From contig CAYNVO010000001.1 of the NCBI GenBank assembly GCA_964400675.1, positions 288,115 through 352,114 on the forward strand: a stretch of DNA of 64,000 nt, in the 5' to 3' direction. Below are positions 42,085 through 51,043 of the stretch, piece by piece. Each line of letters starts with the position of its first letter. The first letter of the stretch is position 1. This stretch comes from 9FT-COMBO-48-23 sp964400675. Lineage in GTDB: Bacteria; Chloroflexota; Dehalococcoidia; GIF9; UBA5629. The notes beneath the pieces are model-generated. The model was not told the DNA's origin and ran no database searches. It saw nothing but the letters and a program-made list of their open reading frames with translations. The position numbers and the translations under genes were made by a program.

Positions 42085-43176
42085 TCATAGAGCCAGTGCC
42101 AGGTTCAGGTATAGCTGGGCTGCCTGCACCACCTGCTGGAAGGGGACCGACTCTTCGGGCGTGTGGGCGGCTTCCAGACGGCCGGGACCAAGCACGATTG
42201 GGTCTACACCGGCAGCCCAGAGCACGCTGCCATCGGAGTGGCTCCTGAAGTCCTGCGGTTCCCAGGGTAAAGACATCTTGTTGTACGTTTCCTTCAGCTT
42301 ACCTATCAGTGGTCTCTCTTCGGAAATGCGGTATCCGGCATGTGTGTCCTCGAATTTTAGTCGGGCGTTTAAGCCGTTGATGCTGCCGCCGGCTGTCTTT
42401 ACCAGCTGCTCCAGCTCTGTTTTAAGCACTTCGAGCCTGGAGTTAGGCGGCAGATGCAGGTCAAGCCATGCCTCGCAGGCGTCCGGCACGACAAAGCCGC
42501 CGGGGAAGCCCGAAAGCTCCCTGATGTTGTAGACCAGGCCGTGTGGTGCCGGGGTGGCGTACTCCGTGATTTGCAGCAGCAGCTTGAGCATGGTTTCAAT
42601 GGCATTTTGTCCCAGCTCCGGCATTGAGGAGTGGGCTTTTTTCCCCTCGGTGCGCAGCAGAATCTCCATGTAACCGTAGTGGCCAAGACAGGGTATCAGG
42701 CTGGTGGGCTCGCCAATCACCGCCCAGGGGAAGCTGTATTCCTGCATCAATGCCTTGGCACCGCTGCTGTCTTCCTCCTCGCCGACCACCAGAGCCAGTC
42801 CTGCCGGCGGGAAAGCCTTTTTGCTGCCGGTCAGGGCAATGAAGGCTTCCATCATGGCGGCGCAGCCGGCTTTCATATCTGTGGTTCCCAGACCGAATAT
42901 AGTGCCGTCTTCCTCATGGAAACCGAAATCTTCGAGGTCGTGGGCGGTAATGGTATCGAGATGTCCCACGAAGCAAAGCTCTACCTCGTATTTGCCTTCG
43001 GGAAAGGCGATCAGGTTAAAGCGGCTCTCGTCGACCTCCTGCTTGCTTACCGCTATGCCGTGCTTCTCGAGGTATTCCCCGGCAAAGTCGACGATTTCCT
43101 CCTCTTTGCCCGACGGACTGTATATGTCCACCAGCTCTCGGAGAAGCCTTTTCAGCCTTTGTGGGTTTATATTCAT
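42085..43176 (-). CDS. M20-family peptidase/deacylase (ArgE/DapE/CPG2-like)
   Basis: The 363-residue enzyme has metal ligands in VGHLDTITAHD, GTTDMKAGCAAM, GEEEDSSGAKAL and the last ligand His in LEAAHTPEESVP, the layout of zinc-dependent M20 deacetylases/aminoacylases. Substrate could be an N-acyl amino acid or a small peptide. Start at ATG 43176 follows the upstream GNAT stop by 7 bases; ATG 43194 (overlapping it) is equally possible. The open frame upstream of 43194 overlaps the GNAT gene and is not coding. Together with the GNAT gene it may serve an acyl-amino acid pathway. Confidence 0.88.
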   Translation of the reverse strand: MNINPQRLKRLLRELVDIYSPSGKEEEIVDFAGEYLEKHGIAVSKQEVDESRFNLIAFPEGKYEVELCFVGHLDTITAHDLEDFGFHEEDGTIFGLGTTDMKAGCAAMMEAFIALTGSKKAFPPAGLALVVGEEEDSSGAKALMQEYSFPWAVIGEPTSLIPCLGHYGYMEILLRTEGKKAHSSMPELGQNAIETMLKLLLQITEYATPAPHGLVYNIRELSGFPGGFVVPDACEAWLDLHLPPNSRLEVLKTELEQLVKTAGGSINGLNARLKFEDTHAGYRISEERPLIGKLKETYNKMSLPWEPQDFRSHSDGSVLWAAGVDPIVLGPGRLEAAHTPEESVPFQQVVQAAQLYLNLALAL

Positions 43177-43183
43177 TGGCTTA

Positions 43184-43729
43184 TTATGCTTCATGCGCTT
43201 TTGAGGAGTTATCGGACCTGTTGTTTTCTTTGTTGGGTCGGCGAATGGTCTTTGCCAGCCACACGTGCTGGCTGCTACGGGAGAAGCCAAGTGTCTTGAA
43301 GAAGGCGATAGCCGGCTCATTCTCGGCGTCGGTATCGGCGATTATCATCCTGACGCCTTCTTTGCGCAGCCTCTGTTCTAACCTTTTGTAAAGTCTGATG
43401 CCCAGATTGGTTCTCTGAAAGTCTTCAGCCACACCTATCCAGCTCAGGTACCCGTATTTCTTCCAGGCGGTGCCTTCTTTCTCAATGGTAGTGCCTATTA
43501 TAAAGCCGACGATTTTTCCATCCGGTTCGGTCTCGGCAACCAGGCAATATTCGGGGTCGGAGGTGAAATAATCGGTTACCTCATACTGGTCCCAGGTGCG
43601 GTACAGGATGGGGAACTCCTCGCTGGTGAAGAGCTCCTCTCCCAGGTGATAAACGGCGCTGATATCATCTATCTCCATCTGGCGGATGTTCGTTTCGATT
43701 TTCTTTTTTCTAGGCTTCTCCGATGGCAT
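43184..43729 (-). CDS. GNAT-family N-acetyltransferase
   Basis: The 181-residue protein has a Lys/Arg-rich N terminus, then a GNAT domain: IRQMEIDDISAVYHLGEELF, WIGVAEDFQRTNLGIRLY (CoA binding Q/RxxGxG region, slightly degenerate as QRTNLG) and a C-terminal block AENEPAIAFFKTLGF. Substrate unknown. GGAGGT precedes ATG 43729. The 3' end touches the M20 peptidase gene, so the pair is probably co-expressed. Confidence 0.88.
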   Translation of the reverse strand: MPSEKPRKKKIETNIRQMEIDDISAVYHLGEELFTSEEFPILYRTWDQYEVTDYFTSDPEYCLVAETEPDGKIVGFIIGTTIEKEGTAWKKYGYLSWIGVAEDFQRTNLGIRLYKRLEQRLRKEGVRMIIADTDAENEPAIAFFKTLGFSRSSQHVWLAKTIRRPNKENNRSDNSSKAHEA

Positions 43730-43885
43730 TTATACCTCCGTGTTTATTTAAAGATGGTTGAGTCTTTCGTGATAGTTTGGGATTGGCCCTTTATTATATT
43801 GCAGCGGCAGCGGTAAGTCCATTAAATTCGTGCCGTGTCCAGTAATGTAGGGACAGACTTCAGGTCTGTTCCTACATCTTTGCTA

Positions 43886-43955
43886 TGTCATTCTGAGGAA
43901 GCAGGGCGACCGAAGAATCTCATGTAGAGATCCTTCGCTTCGCTCAGGATGACAA
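43886..43955. repeat. Dispersed TGTCATTCTGAG-type repeat
   Basis: Starts TGTCATTCTGAGGAAGC, includes CGAAGAATCTCATG and ends CGCTCAGGATGACA. Lies between GNAT and htpX. The remaining part of 43730-43991 shows no gene. Confidence 0.65.
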
Positions 43956-43991
43956 GGTATAACGGCTCGCAATGACAGATACTATATCTTC

Positions 43992-45194
43992 TCACACCGG
44001 GTTTATTCTGCCGCAGTGGGGGCACCTGACCTCGGGCAGTTTGAAGTTGGGCGGTAGTCTTAGATTAGTGCCGCAGGCACAGGTGATAGTATTATACTTG
44101 TTGAGGTTCCACATTAAGTTTGAAGTCTCTCGAGTTCGTTGGACCTCGTCAACTTTTTCAGGTGCCTCGGCTTCTGGGGCTCGCAGAGCCATGGTTCCGG
44201 CGGCGGCTACCGCAGCGGCGGGAATTACTACCTTGTTGGTATGGCGAACCTCTTGATAAGCCGTAGCATAGTCAGCAAAAGAGGCGCCAGACATGGAGCG
44301 GAGTATGCGAATACGCTCGGAGATAGGTGGGTGGGTGCTGGTGAGGTTCTCGGCAGCCCTGCCTCGCTTGCGGAAGGGATTGACAGTATACATCGGTGCT
44401 GTGGCTTGGTTGGCTGATTTGAGCTGGTTTGTGGAGGCGGCTAGTTTTTCCAGCGCCGATGCCAACCCATCGGGGTATCTGGTGTATAGAGCCGATGAGG
44501 CATCCGCCAGGTACTCTCTTTTTCTGGAGACGGCAAAGTAGATTAGCTGAGCCATGATTGGAGCCAGTATCATCAAGGCAATAGCCACAACGATGATGAT
44601 AATCTGACCTGCGCCGCCTCCGGAGGAGGAGCTTCTTCTGGTCCTGCCCATGCCGCCGAAAAGCATGAATCTCGATGCGTACCAGGCTAGAAGGACGATG
44701 GTGCCGAGAAGCACGCTGCACATTGCCATCAGTAGCACATCCCGGTTCTTGATGTGAGCCATCTCGTGCCCGACGACTCCCTGAAGCTCGTCCCGGTTGA
44801 GCTTCTGCAGCAGCCCAGAGGTGACGGTAACGGATGCTTTTTTGGGGTCCCGGCCGGTGGCGAAGGCGTTCATTGCCGGGTCGTCGACAATGTATATGGA
44901 GGGCATCGCCTCCAGCCCTGAGGCGATTTTCATTTCCTCGACTATATTATAAAGGCGGGGGTGGTCATCTCGGCTGATTTTCCTGGCTCCTGACATGGCA
45001 AGCAGTATGCTGTCTCCCTGGAAATAGGCGACCAGGCTCATGATTACCCATAGTATCAGGGCGAAGATTAAGCCGCCTATGCTGCTATCGAAGAAATACA
45101 AGCCCAGGAAATAGCCAAGCAGAAGCAGCAATACTCCCATCCAAACTACAAGTATTGCTGACCTGGTCTGGTTAGACCTGACTTGTTCCCACAT
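43992..45194 (-). CDS. htpX: HtpX-like M48 zinc metalloprotease with C-terminal zinc ribbon
   Basis: The 400-residue protein has two N-terminal membrane helices (about residues 13-58), the zinc motif HEMAH with H143, E144 and H147, two further helices (about 155-175 and 200-225), the third ligand Glu in SRKREYLADA, and FRKRGRAAENLTSTHPPI at the end of the catalytic domain. A zinc ribbon follows at the end: CACGTNLRL and RCPHCGRINPV. It cleaves misfolded membrane proteins. It is 18 bases downstream of LemA. Confidence 0.92.
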   Translation of the reverse strand: MWEQVRSNQTRSAILVVWMGVLLLLLGYFLGLYFFDSSIGGLIFALILWVIMSLVAYFQGDSILLAMSGARKISRDDHPRLYNIVEEMKIASGLEAMPSIYIVDDPAMNAFATGRDPKKASVTVTSGLLQKLNRDELQGVVGHEMAHIKNRDVLLMAMCSVLLGTIVLLAWYASRFMLFGGMGRTRRSSSSGGGAGQIIIIVVAIALMILAPIMAQLIYFAVSRKREYLADASSALYTRYPDGLASALEKLAASTNQLKSANQATAPMYTVNPFRKRGRAAENLTSTHPPISERIRILRSMSGASFADYATAYQEVRHTNKVVIPAAAVAAAGTMALRAPEAEAPEKVDEVQRTRETSNLMWNLNKYNTITCACGTNLRLPPNFKLPEVRCPHCGRINPV

Positions 45195-45212
45195 AGTTCA
45201 GAAGTCTAGAGA

Positions 45213-45776
45213 CTAAGTAAAGCTGACTTTTGGCGCTTCCTTCTCGGCGGCTACGGTGACCTCGAAGAACTCACCTGCCTTGAAGCCAGCCATGCCAGCT
45301 ATGACGTTAGACGGAAACATCTGTGTCTTGTTGTTATAGTTTAGCACTGAATCGTTATAGAACTGGCGGGAGAAGCTTATCTTGTTCTCGGTTGAGGCAA
45401 GCTCTTCCTGTAGAGCCAGGAAGTTCTGGCTGGCTTTGAGATCAGGGTATCTTTCAGCCACGGCCAGCAGCCGATTCAAGGCTGAGCTTAGCTCACCCTC
45501 CACTTTGCCCCGCTCGCCCGGGCTGGCAGATGCTACCTGCTGGGCAAGGGTGCGGGCTTTGGTTACGGCTTCGAGCGTCTCTCGCTCATGCTTCATGTAG
45601 CCCTTTACCGTTTCCATAAGGTTTGGAATCAGGTCGTGCCGTCTCTTTAGTTGCACATCGATTTGAGCCCAGGCGTTTTTCACCTGGTTGCGCAGCCTGA
45701 CCAAGCTGTTGTATATAGCGATGAAGGCGATAATCAGAATGGCTATGATGCCGATGACAATCCAGACTGCTAGCAT
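45213..45776 (-). CDS. lemA: LemA-family protein
   Basis: The 187-residue protein has one N-terminal helix (about residues 2-22) and a coiled alpha-helical body with LRNQVKNAWAQIDVQLKRRH and DLIPNLMETVKGYMKHE and YNDSVLNYN, all signatures of LemA. Often genetically linked to HtpX, as here, and possibly involved in membrane-protein quality control. AAGGAGG precedes ATG 45776. Confidence 0.93.
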   Translation of the reverse strand: MLAVWIVIGIIAILIIAFIAIYNSLVRLRNQVKNAWAQIDVQLKRRHDLIPNLMETVKGYMKHERETLEAVTKARTLAQQVASASPGERGKVEGELSSALNRLLAVAERYPDLKASQNFLALQEELASTENKISFSRQFYNDSVLNYNNKTQMFPSNVIAGMAGFKAGEFFEVTVAAEKEAPKVSFT

Positions 45777-45832
45777 AAGTAATCCTCCTTAATGTTTGCT
45801 CATTTTTTTATTATATGCTTTTATAGTTGCAG

Positions 45833-46252
45833 CTAAGCCTCAGCTTGGAATGTTTCTCCCAGGAAACTTATTATCTGCTGTTGAACGTCCTGCCGTGCTG
45901 GTTTTTTCCCAGCCAGGTATTTCAGCAATTGAGCCACCTCGCCGCCATCGAACCACAGCCCGTGTTTTTGCGGGCAAACGTCTATGAGTACACTGGGATG
46001 TTCGCCAATGGTAGTTTTCCTCATTTTTTTTCTGCAGATGGGACATCTTCGCTTTTTCTCCGAAGAGTCGGCTTCCGGCAATTTCAATATATCGTCGAGC
46101 AGCAGGTTGTGGCTGTCGAGATTCAGAGACTTCAACAAAAGATCCAGTTCCGTGGAATCGAACCATACAGCGTGGCAGTCATTACAATGGTCAAGCTCGA
46201 TGTTGTTATATTCAACAACTATCATATCGCTCTTACAGTTAAGACATCTCAT
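45833..46252 (-). CDS. Double zinc-ribbon (zf-TFIIB) protein
   Basis: The 139-residue protein has two zf-TFIIB modules: MRCLNCKSDM with ELDHCNDCHAVWFDSTEL, and RRCPICRKKM with LIDVCPQKHGLWFDGGEV. Each has two CxxC-type knuckles and a W-F-D-x-x-E tail typical of the family. It may act as a cofactor or regulator for the LemA-HtpX pair, which lies directly downstream (56 bases). It has its own promoter at 46279-46307. Confidence 0.9.
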   Translation of the reverse strand: MRCLNCKSDMIVVEYNNIELDHCNDCHAVWFDSTELDLLLKSLNLDSHNLLLDDILKLPEADSSEKKRRCPICRKKMRKTTIGEHPSVLIDVCPQKHGLWFDGGEVAQLLKYLAGKKPARQDVQQQIISFLGETFQAEA

Positions 46253-46278
46253 TGGACCTCAACCCCCAAGTTGTCAAT

Positions 46279-46307
46279 AGTGTAGATTGCTTGCTGAGTT
46301 GTGTCAA
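46279..46307 (-). promoter_or_regulatory. Sigma-70 promoter for the zf-TFIIB-lemA-htpX group
   Basis: On the minus strand, TTGACA (46302-46307) and TACACT (46279-46284) are 17 bp apart. A GGGGGTTGAGG stretch before ATG 46252 serves as ribosome binding site. Confidence 0.75.
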
Positions 46308-46376
46308 GAGTTTTGCCTGACCTGCTGGCAGTTTTTACGTCCAGTGTGGTAATATCTGATTGAAGCGGAGGTAGAT

Positions 46377-47072
46377 ATGATACCAGAATATGAGATAAAC
46401 CAATATTCTAAAGGGGAGTCGTGGCGGATGTTCCGGATAATCGGAGAGCTGGTGGAAGGGTTTGATGAGCTGGCAGGCGTGGAGCCGGCGGTGACCATAT
46501 ACGGTTCGGCTCGACTTAAGCCGGAGGAAGAGCTTTTTGCCAGGACGGAAGAGATAGCCCGTCGGCTTGGCGAGCTGGGTTTTTCGATTATAAGCGGTGG
46601 TGGGCCCGGTGTTATGGAAGCAGCAAACAAGGGCGCCCTCGAAGCTGGAGTGGCATCAATCGGACTAAATATCGAACTGCCTGAGGAGCAGGCTAGCAAT
46701 CCTTATACCACCAAGTCGATAACGTTTCACCACTTTTTTGTTCGCAAGGTCATGCTGGTGAAGTATGCCACTGCCTTTGTCATGATGCCCGGTGGGTTGG
46801 GAACGCTTGACGAGTTAAGCGAGGTGCTGACATTGATGCAGACCGGCAAGATAAAACCTTTCCCCGTGGTGCTTTTTGATAGTGAATATTGGAAGGGGTT
46901 TCTTGACTGGCTGCACAACCAGACCTTAGCCAGAGGGTTTGTCTCTGAGGATGATTTCGACCTGCTCAGGATTTGCGACACGCCTGATGAAGTGGTTGAT
47001 ACGGTTCAGCAGTGGTATATAAAGCATCAAATTGTGGGCAGGAGAGCCGTAGCTCAAACGGGTCTGGAATAG
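46377..47072 (+). CDS. LOG-family (TIGR00730) Rossmann-fold protein
   Basis: The 231-residue protein has the GGGPGVMEAANKGA and PGGLGTLDELSEVLT motifs, the signature of LOG-type nucleotide 5'-monophosphate phosphoribohydrolases formerly labelled lysine decarboxylases. The catalytic Arg/Glu lie in these motifs. It cleaves N6-modified or plain nucleoside monophosphates. GGAGGTAG is 5 bases before ATG 46377. Confidence 0.92.
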   Translation: MIPEYEINQYSKGESWRMFRIIGELVEGFDELAGVEPAVTIYGSARLKPEEELFARTEEIARRLGELGFSIISGGGPGVMEAANKGALEAGVASIGLNIELPEEQASNPYTTKSITFHHFFVRKVMLVKYATAFVMMPGGLGTLDELSEVLTLMQTGKIKPFPVVLFDSEYWKGFLDWLHNQTLARGFVSEDDFDLLRICDTPDEVVDTVQQWYIKHQIVGRRAVAQTGLE

Positions 47073-47076
47073 GCAT

Positions 47077-48483
47077 CTAATCGAGCAGAAATTCCTCCCG
47101 ATATTCAGGGACAGCTACCTTCCATTCCATCTTGTCTCTGACCAAGCTGGCGAAATGCTGTGATACGCTCGATTCGCCATGGGTTACAAAGAGGCGTCTG
47201 GGGGGCTTGCGCAGGCTTGACAGCCAGTTGAGAAGTCCATCCCTGTCGGCATGTGCCGAGAAGCCGTTTATCTGTACTATTTTGGCTTTAACGGGATAGT
47301 GTTGCCCCAGTATCCTGACTTTTTTAGCGCCATCAACTATTACCCTGCCTAAAGTGCCCGCAGCCTGATAGCCGACAAAAAGTATGGTACTTTCTTTCCT
47401 CGAGATATTAGTTACCAGATGATGTTTTATCCTGCCGCCGGTACACATGCCGGAGCCGGCGATTATAATAACGGTACCTTTTATTCGATTTATCGCCTTT
47501 GACTCCTCAGCCGTTCTTACCAGACTTAAGCCGCGGAAATCAAAGGGGGACTTCTTCTGACGCATAAGCTTGACCATCTCTTTATCGAATAGCTCAGGAT
47601 GATGCTTAAACACATCCGTGATTCTTACTGCCATGGGGCTGTCAATGAAAACCATCAGGTGCGGGATGCGGCCTTCGATAAGGAACTCGTTGAGGTAGTA
47701 CAATATCTCCTGAGACCGCTCCAGCGCGAAGCTGGGAATGATTATATTTCCGCCGGATTTCACGGTTGCGTTTATGGCATCGGCCAGCTTGCTGGCTGCG
47801 TCTTCTAAAGGCTCAACCAACCTGTCACCGTACGTAGACTCCGAGATGACGTAGTCTGCTTCTTCGAACCGCGTGGGGTTACAGAGTATCGGCTTATTAC
47901 GGCGACCAATGTCTCCGGAGAAGAGGATTGTCCTGTCCTCCCCGTTTTGCCGTATCCTGACCTTTATCATCGATGAGCCCAGCACGTGACCTGCATCGTG
48001 AAAGGTGGCTTCAATACCTTTGCCTATGCTGATGGTTTGACCGTATTCGACAGGCGAGAAAAGCGGGAAAGAAGCCCTGGCGTCGTCTATCGTGTACAGC
48101 GGGGCCTCGAGATAGGGGCCTTTTCTCCTTTCTTTTTTGTGTCGCCTTCTTTTAAACTCCGCGTCCTCTTGCTGGATTTTTGCTGAGTCGAGGAGCATGA
48201 TTTCCGTGATTTCAGTGGTGGCAGCAACGCAGTAAATGGGGCCACGGAAGCCTTCACGAACCAGCTTGGGCAGAAGTCCGCAATGGTCGAGATGGGCATG
48301 GGTTAGAAGGACGCAATCCAGATTTCCAGGAGGAATTGGAAAATGTTCCCAGTTTCTTCCTGTGAACTCTCTCTCTTGGTAGAGACCACAGTCTACCAGG
48401 AATCTGAAGTTGTCGGTCTCAATTAAGTAGCATGAGCCGGTGACGCTCTGAGCTGCACCCAGAAAGGTTAGCTTGATGTGCAT
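47077..48483 (-). CDS. MBL-fold/beta-CASP RNA exo- or endonuclease (CPSF-like)
   Basis: The 468-residue enzyme has LTHAHLDHCGLLPKL (motif 2), ILFSGDIGRRN (motif 4), the beta-CASP inserts ESTYGDR, IIPSFALERSQEILYYL and the C-terminal His in FSAHADRDGLLNW. It is of the YsH1/CPSF73-like bacterial type and should process RNA. ATG 48483 lies 8 bases after a TTGCCT/TATCAT promoter and lacks a ribosome binding site, so its mRNA appears leaderless. A second MBL protein of different type is encoded at 36888. Confidence 0.93.
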   Translation of the reverse strand: MHIKLTFLGAAQSVTGSCYLIETDNFRFLVDCGLYQEREFTGRNWEHFPIPPGNLDCVLLTHAHLDHCGLLPKLVREGFRGPIYCVAATTEITEIMLLDSAKIQQEDAEFKRRRHKKERRKGPYLEAPLYTIDDARASFPLFSPVEYGQTISIGKGIEATFHDAGHVLGSSMIKVRIRQNGEDRTILFSGDIGRRNKPILCNPTRFEEADYVISESTYGDRLVEPLEDAASKLADAINATVKSGGNIIIPSFALERSQEILYYLNEFLIEGRIPHLMVFIDSPMAVRITDVFKHHPELFDKEMVKLMRQKKSPFDFRGLSLVRTAEESKAINRIKGTVIIIAGSGMCTGGRIKHHLVTNISRKESTILFVGYQAAGTLGRVIVDGAKKVRILGQHYPVKAKIVQINGFSAHADRDGLLNWLSSLRKPPRRLFVTHGESSVSQHFASLVRDKMEWKVAVPEYREEFLLD

Positions 48484-48491
48484 GTTTTGAG

Positions 48492-48520
48492 ATGATAACA
48501 GAATTAGACGGGTTAGGCAA
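48492..48520 (-). promoter_or_regulatory. Sigma-70 promoter for the beta-CASP gene (leaderless type)
   Basis: TTGCCT (48515-48520) and TATCAT (48492-48497) are 17 bp apart on the minus strand. The ATG starts 8 bases after the -10 box. Confidence 0.7.
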
Positions 48521-48620
48521 AGTCTCCGGTGGGATACATTTTTCGGCTAATTAATATATATACAGGCAGATACCGGGTCTGCTACCCCAAAATTTTAGCA
48601 TAATATAGTACTATTTGTTC

Positions 48621-48649
48621 TTGACGAAAGGTTCTTATGATGCTACATT
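48621..48649 (+). promoter_or_regulatory. Promoter for the acyl-CoA dehydrogenase pair
   Basis: TTGACG (48621-48626) and extended -10 TGCTACATT (TACATT at 48644-48649) are 17 bp apart. A ribosome binding site AAAGGAGTT lies before ATG 48702. Confidence 0.65.
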
Positions 48650-48701
48650 GGTAGCTTGTGAGTTATGCTGGATTCAGGCATATTCTGAAAGGAGTTGAAA
48701 T

Positions 48702-49796
48702 ATGATCTCATTTAGTCCTACCGAAGAACAGCAAATGATTGTGACCATGGTGAAGCAGTTTGCCAACGACGAGATGCGCAAAGTCTACAGGGAATGCGAC
48801 GAGAGCGGGGAGATTCCTAATCGTGTCATCGATACCGCCTGGGGGCTGGGGCTGGTTTCTACAGGTATACCAGAAGAGTATGGAGGTCTTGGTGGGGAGC
48901 ATTCGGCTATCACAGGTGCGCTGATTGCTGAGGAGTTGGCCTGGGGCGACCTGTCCATGGCAATGCATATACTCTGTCCTGCTCTGATGGTCAATCCTGT
49001 TCTCGAGATGGGGACCGGGGAGCAGAAGAAAAAATACCTTCCTGCTTTCTGCGAGGAGAAATATAAGGTGGCTACCGCTGCTTTAATTGAGCCCCGCTTT
49101 GGCTTTGACCCCTACTCGCTTTCAACCACCGCGACTTTGAAAGATGGAAGCTATGTGCTTAAAGGTCAGAAGTGCTATGTCCCTCTGGCTGCTGATGCTG
49201 ACCTGGTGCTGGTCTGTGCGGCTGAGAAGGGCAAGAGTCAGGGTTTTATTATCGAAAAGGGCACCAAAGGACTGGAGGTCGGTGAGAGAGAGGAGAACAT
49301 GGGGATAAAAGCACTGGCTACCTATGAGCTAACCCTGAAAGACTGCCGCATCCCCAAGGAGAATCGGCTTGGTGGTGAGAAGGGGTGTGATTTTGAGCGC
49401 ATTATGAATTGCTCACGGGTAGCTCTGGCGGCGATGGCTGTTGGTGTAGCCAGGGCTGCCTTTGAGTACTCAAGAGATTATGCTAAGGAGCGTGTCGCCT
49501 TCGGCGAACCGATTGCTTCCAGGCAGGCAATCGCTTTCATGCTGGCGGAAATGGCAATTGAAGTAGATGCCACGAGGTTGATGAGCTGGGAGGCTGCCTG
49601 GAAACTGGACCGAAAGGAAGAGGCGACCAAAGAGGCTTCCCTGGTAAAGGCTTATGCTGATGATATGGTGCTAATGGTGACCGACAGTGCCGTGCAGATA
49701 TTGGGTGGTCATGGTTATATCCGTGAGCACCCGGTGGAGCTGTGGCTCAGGAACGGTCGCGGCTTTGTCACTTTTGATGGCATGGCTATTGTATAA
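48702..49796 (+). CDS. Acyl-CoA dehydrogenase
   Basis: The 364-residue flavoprotein has the N-terminal alpha domain, the middle beta domain from about residue 120, and the C-terminal FAD-binding helices with RVAFGEPIASRQAI and QILGGHGYIREHPVELWLR. The catalytic base of the SCAD/MCAD type is not clearly conserved near the terminal region, where the chain ends earlier than usual (GRGFVTFDGMAIV), so substrate class is uncertain. It is followed by a second acyl-CoA dehydrogenase after 15 bases. Both belong to fatty acid or related acyl-CoA oxidation. Confidence 0.92.
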   Translation: MISFSPTEEQQMIVTMVKQFANDEMRKVYRECDESGEIPNRVIDTAWGLGLVSTGIPEEYGGLGGEHSAITGALIAEELAWGDLSMAMHILCPALMVNPVLEMGTGEQKKKYLPAFCEEKYKVATAALIEPRFGFDPYSLSTTATLKDGSYVLKGQKCYVPLAADADLVLVCAAEKGKSQGFIIEKGTKGLEVGEREENMGIKALATYELTLKDCRIPKENRLGGEKGCDFERIMNCSRVALAAMAVGVARAAFEYSRDYAKERVAFGEPIASRQAIAFMLAEMAIEVDATRLMSWEAAWKLDRKEEATKEASLVKAYADDMVLMVTDSAVQILGGHGYIREHPVELWLRNGRGFVTFDGMAIV

Positions 49797-49811
49797 AGGA
49801 GGTATTCGATA

Positions 49812-51008
49812 ATGATAGATTTTGAACTTACACCGGAACAAAAAGAAGCAGTGGAAGCAGCTCACAAGATTGCCGTAGAGAAGTTACGACCTATAAGCCA
49901 TTACTATGATGAGCATGAAGATGAGAGCCCGAAAGAGCTTATAGATAAGATATGGGAGGGAAGACGGGAAGGAAGCTTAATGGTGGGGCTGGACATGACT
50001 GCGGCCTTAAGGACCGAGGAGATGTTCTGGGGTGATGCCGGGCTCGCTCTGTGCTTACCGAGTCCTGGACTGGGAGGTGCGGCTATCTTTGCCACGGGGA
50101 CACCGGAGCAACTGCAGCGTTTTCTGGGTGACTATAACGAAGGCGGGCCGAAATGGGGTGCTATGGCGATGACGGAGACTGGTTGCGGCTCGGATACCTC
50201 TGCCATCACTGCCACGGCAGTGCTCGACGGCAACGAATGGGTAATCAACGGCGAGAAGATATTTATAACCAGTGGTAAGAGGGCTATGGTGGACTCCGAA
50301 GGCCTGGTAGTGGTCTGGGCAACTGTGGATAAATCGGCGGGACGCGCCGGCATGAAGTCTTTTGTGGTGCCGGCTGGTACTCCGGGGGCGAAGGTGGAGA
50401 AGAAGGAGAAAAAGCTGGGAATCAGAGCCAGCGATACCGTAACCATTGTTTTCGATAATTGCCGCATTCCCTTCGAAAATATACTGGGCAGCCCTGAAGT
50501 CAGGAAGATAGACAAAACCGGGACCGCCGGGTTTAAGAAGGCGATGGCTACCTTCGATGCCACTCGACCTTTTATTGCCGCGCAGGCACTTGGCGTGGGG
50601 CGTGCCGCTTTAGATTTCGTTAAGGAAACACTGGAAAAGGAAGGTGTTGAGATAAGGTACGGCTTGCCCCGTAACAAGCTCAGCGCCCTGGAACGGGACG
50701 TTATGGAAATGGAAGCTAATTACAAGGCAGCCAAGCTTTTGACATTGCGTGCCTTTTCCCTGATGAGCCAGATGCTGCCAAATAGCCTGGAAGCGTCAAT
50801 GGCAAAGGCGAAAGCCGGGCTTGCTATTACCAAGATTACTCAGAAGGCGGTTGAAATCATGGGGCCGCTGGGTTACTCCAGGAAATACCTGCTGGAGAAA
50901 TGGATGCGTGATGGCAAGATAAATGATATATTCGAGGGCACCGGCCAGATTAATATGCTGGTGGTGGCACGTCGAGTCCTCGATTTTTCCAGAGAACAGC
51001 TTAAATAA
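49812..51008 (+). CDS. Acyl-CoA dehydrogenase (long form)
   Basis: The 398-residue paralog of the upstream gene has the flavin-binding stretch MAMTETGCGSDTSAITATA, INGEKIFITSGKR, KLGIRASDTVTIVFDNCRIP and the C-terminal QKAVEIMGPLGYSRKYLLEK followed by the ending INDIFEGTGQINML, a typical acyl-CoA dehydrogenase tail. It differs enough from the first copy to suggest a different acyl substrate or a heterodimer. Confidence 0.93.
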   Translation: MIDFELTPEQKEAVEAAHKIAVEKLRPISHYYDEHEDESPKELIDKIWEGRREGSLMVGLDMTAALRTEEMFWGDAGLALCLPSPGLGGAAIFATGTPEQLQRFLGDYNEGGPKWGAMAMTETGCGSDTSAITATAVLDGNEWVINGEKIFITSGKRAMVDSEGLVVVWATVDKSAGRAGMKSFVVPAGTPGAKVEKKEKKLGIRASDTVTIVFDNCRIPFENILGSPEVRKIDKTGTAGFKKAMATFDATRPFIAAQALGVGRAALDFVKETLEKEGVEIRYGLPRNKLSALERDVMEMEANYKAAKLLTLRAFSLMSQMLPNSLEASMAKAKAGLAITKITQKAVEIMGPLGYSRKYLLEKWMRDGKINDIFEGTGQINMLVVARRVLDFSREQLK

Positions 51009-51043
51009 GTACTGCTGCGCGAGTATGCAGAAGGGGGTTTAGT

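Noticed and set aside
42631..43299. 222-residue plus-strand ORF opposite the M20 peptidase
   Set aside because: The minus-strand frame has all M20 metal motifs; this one is antisense to it.
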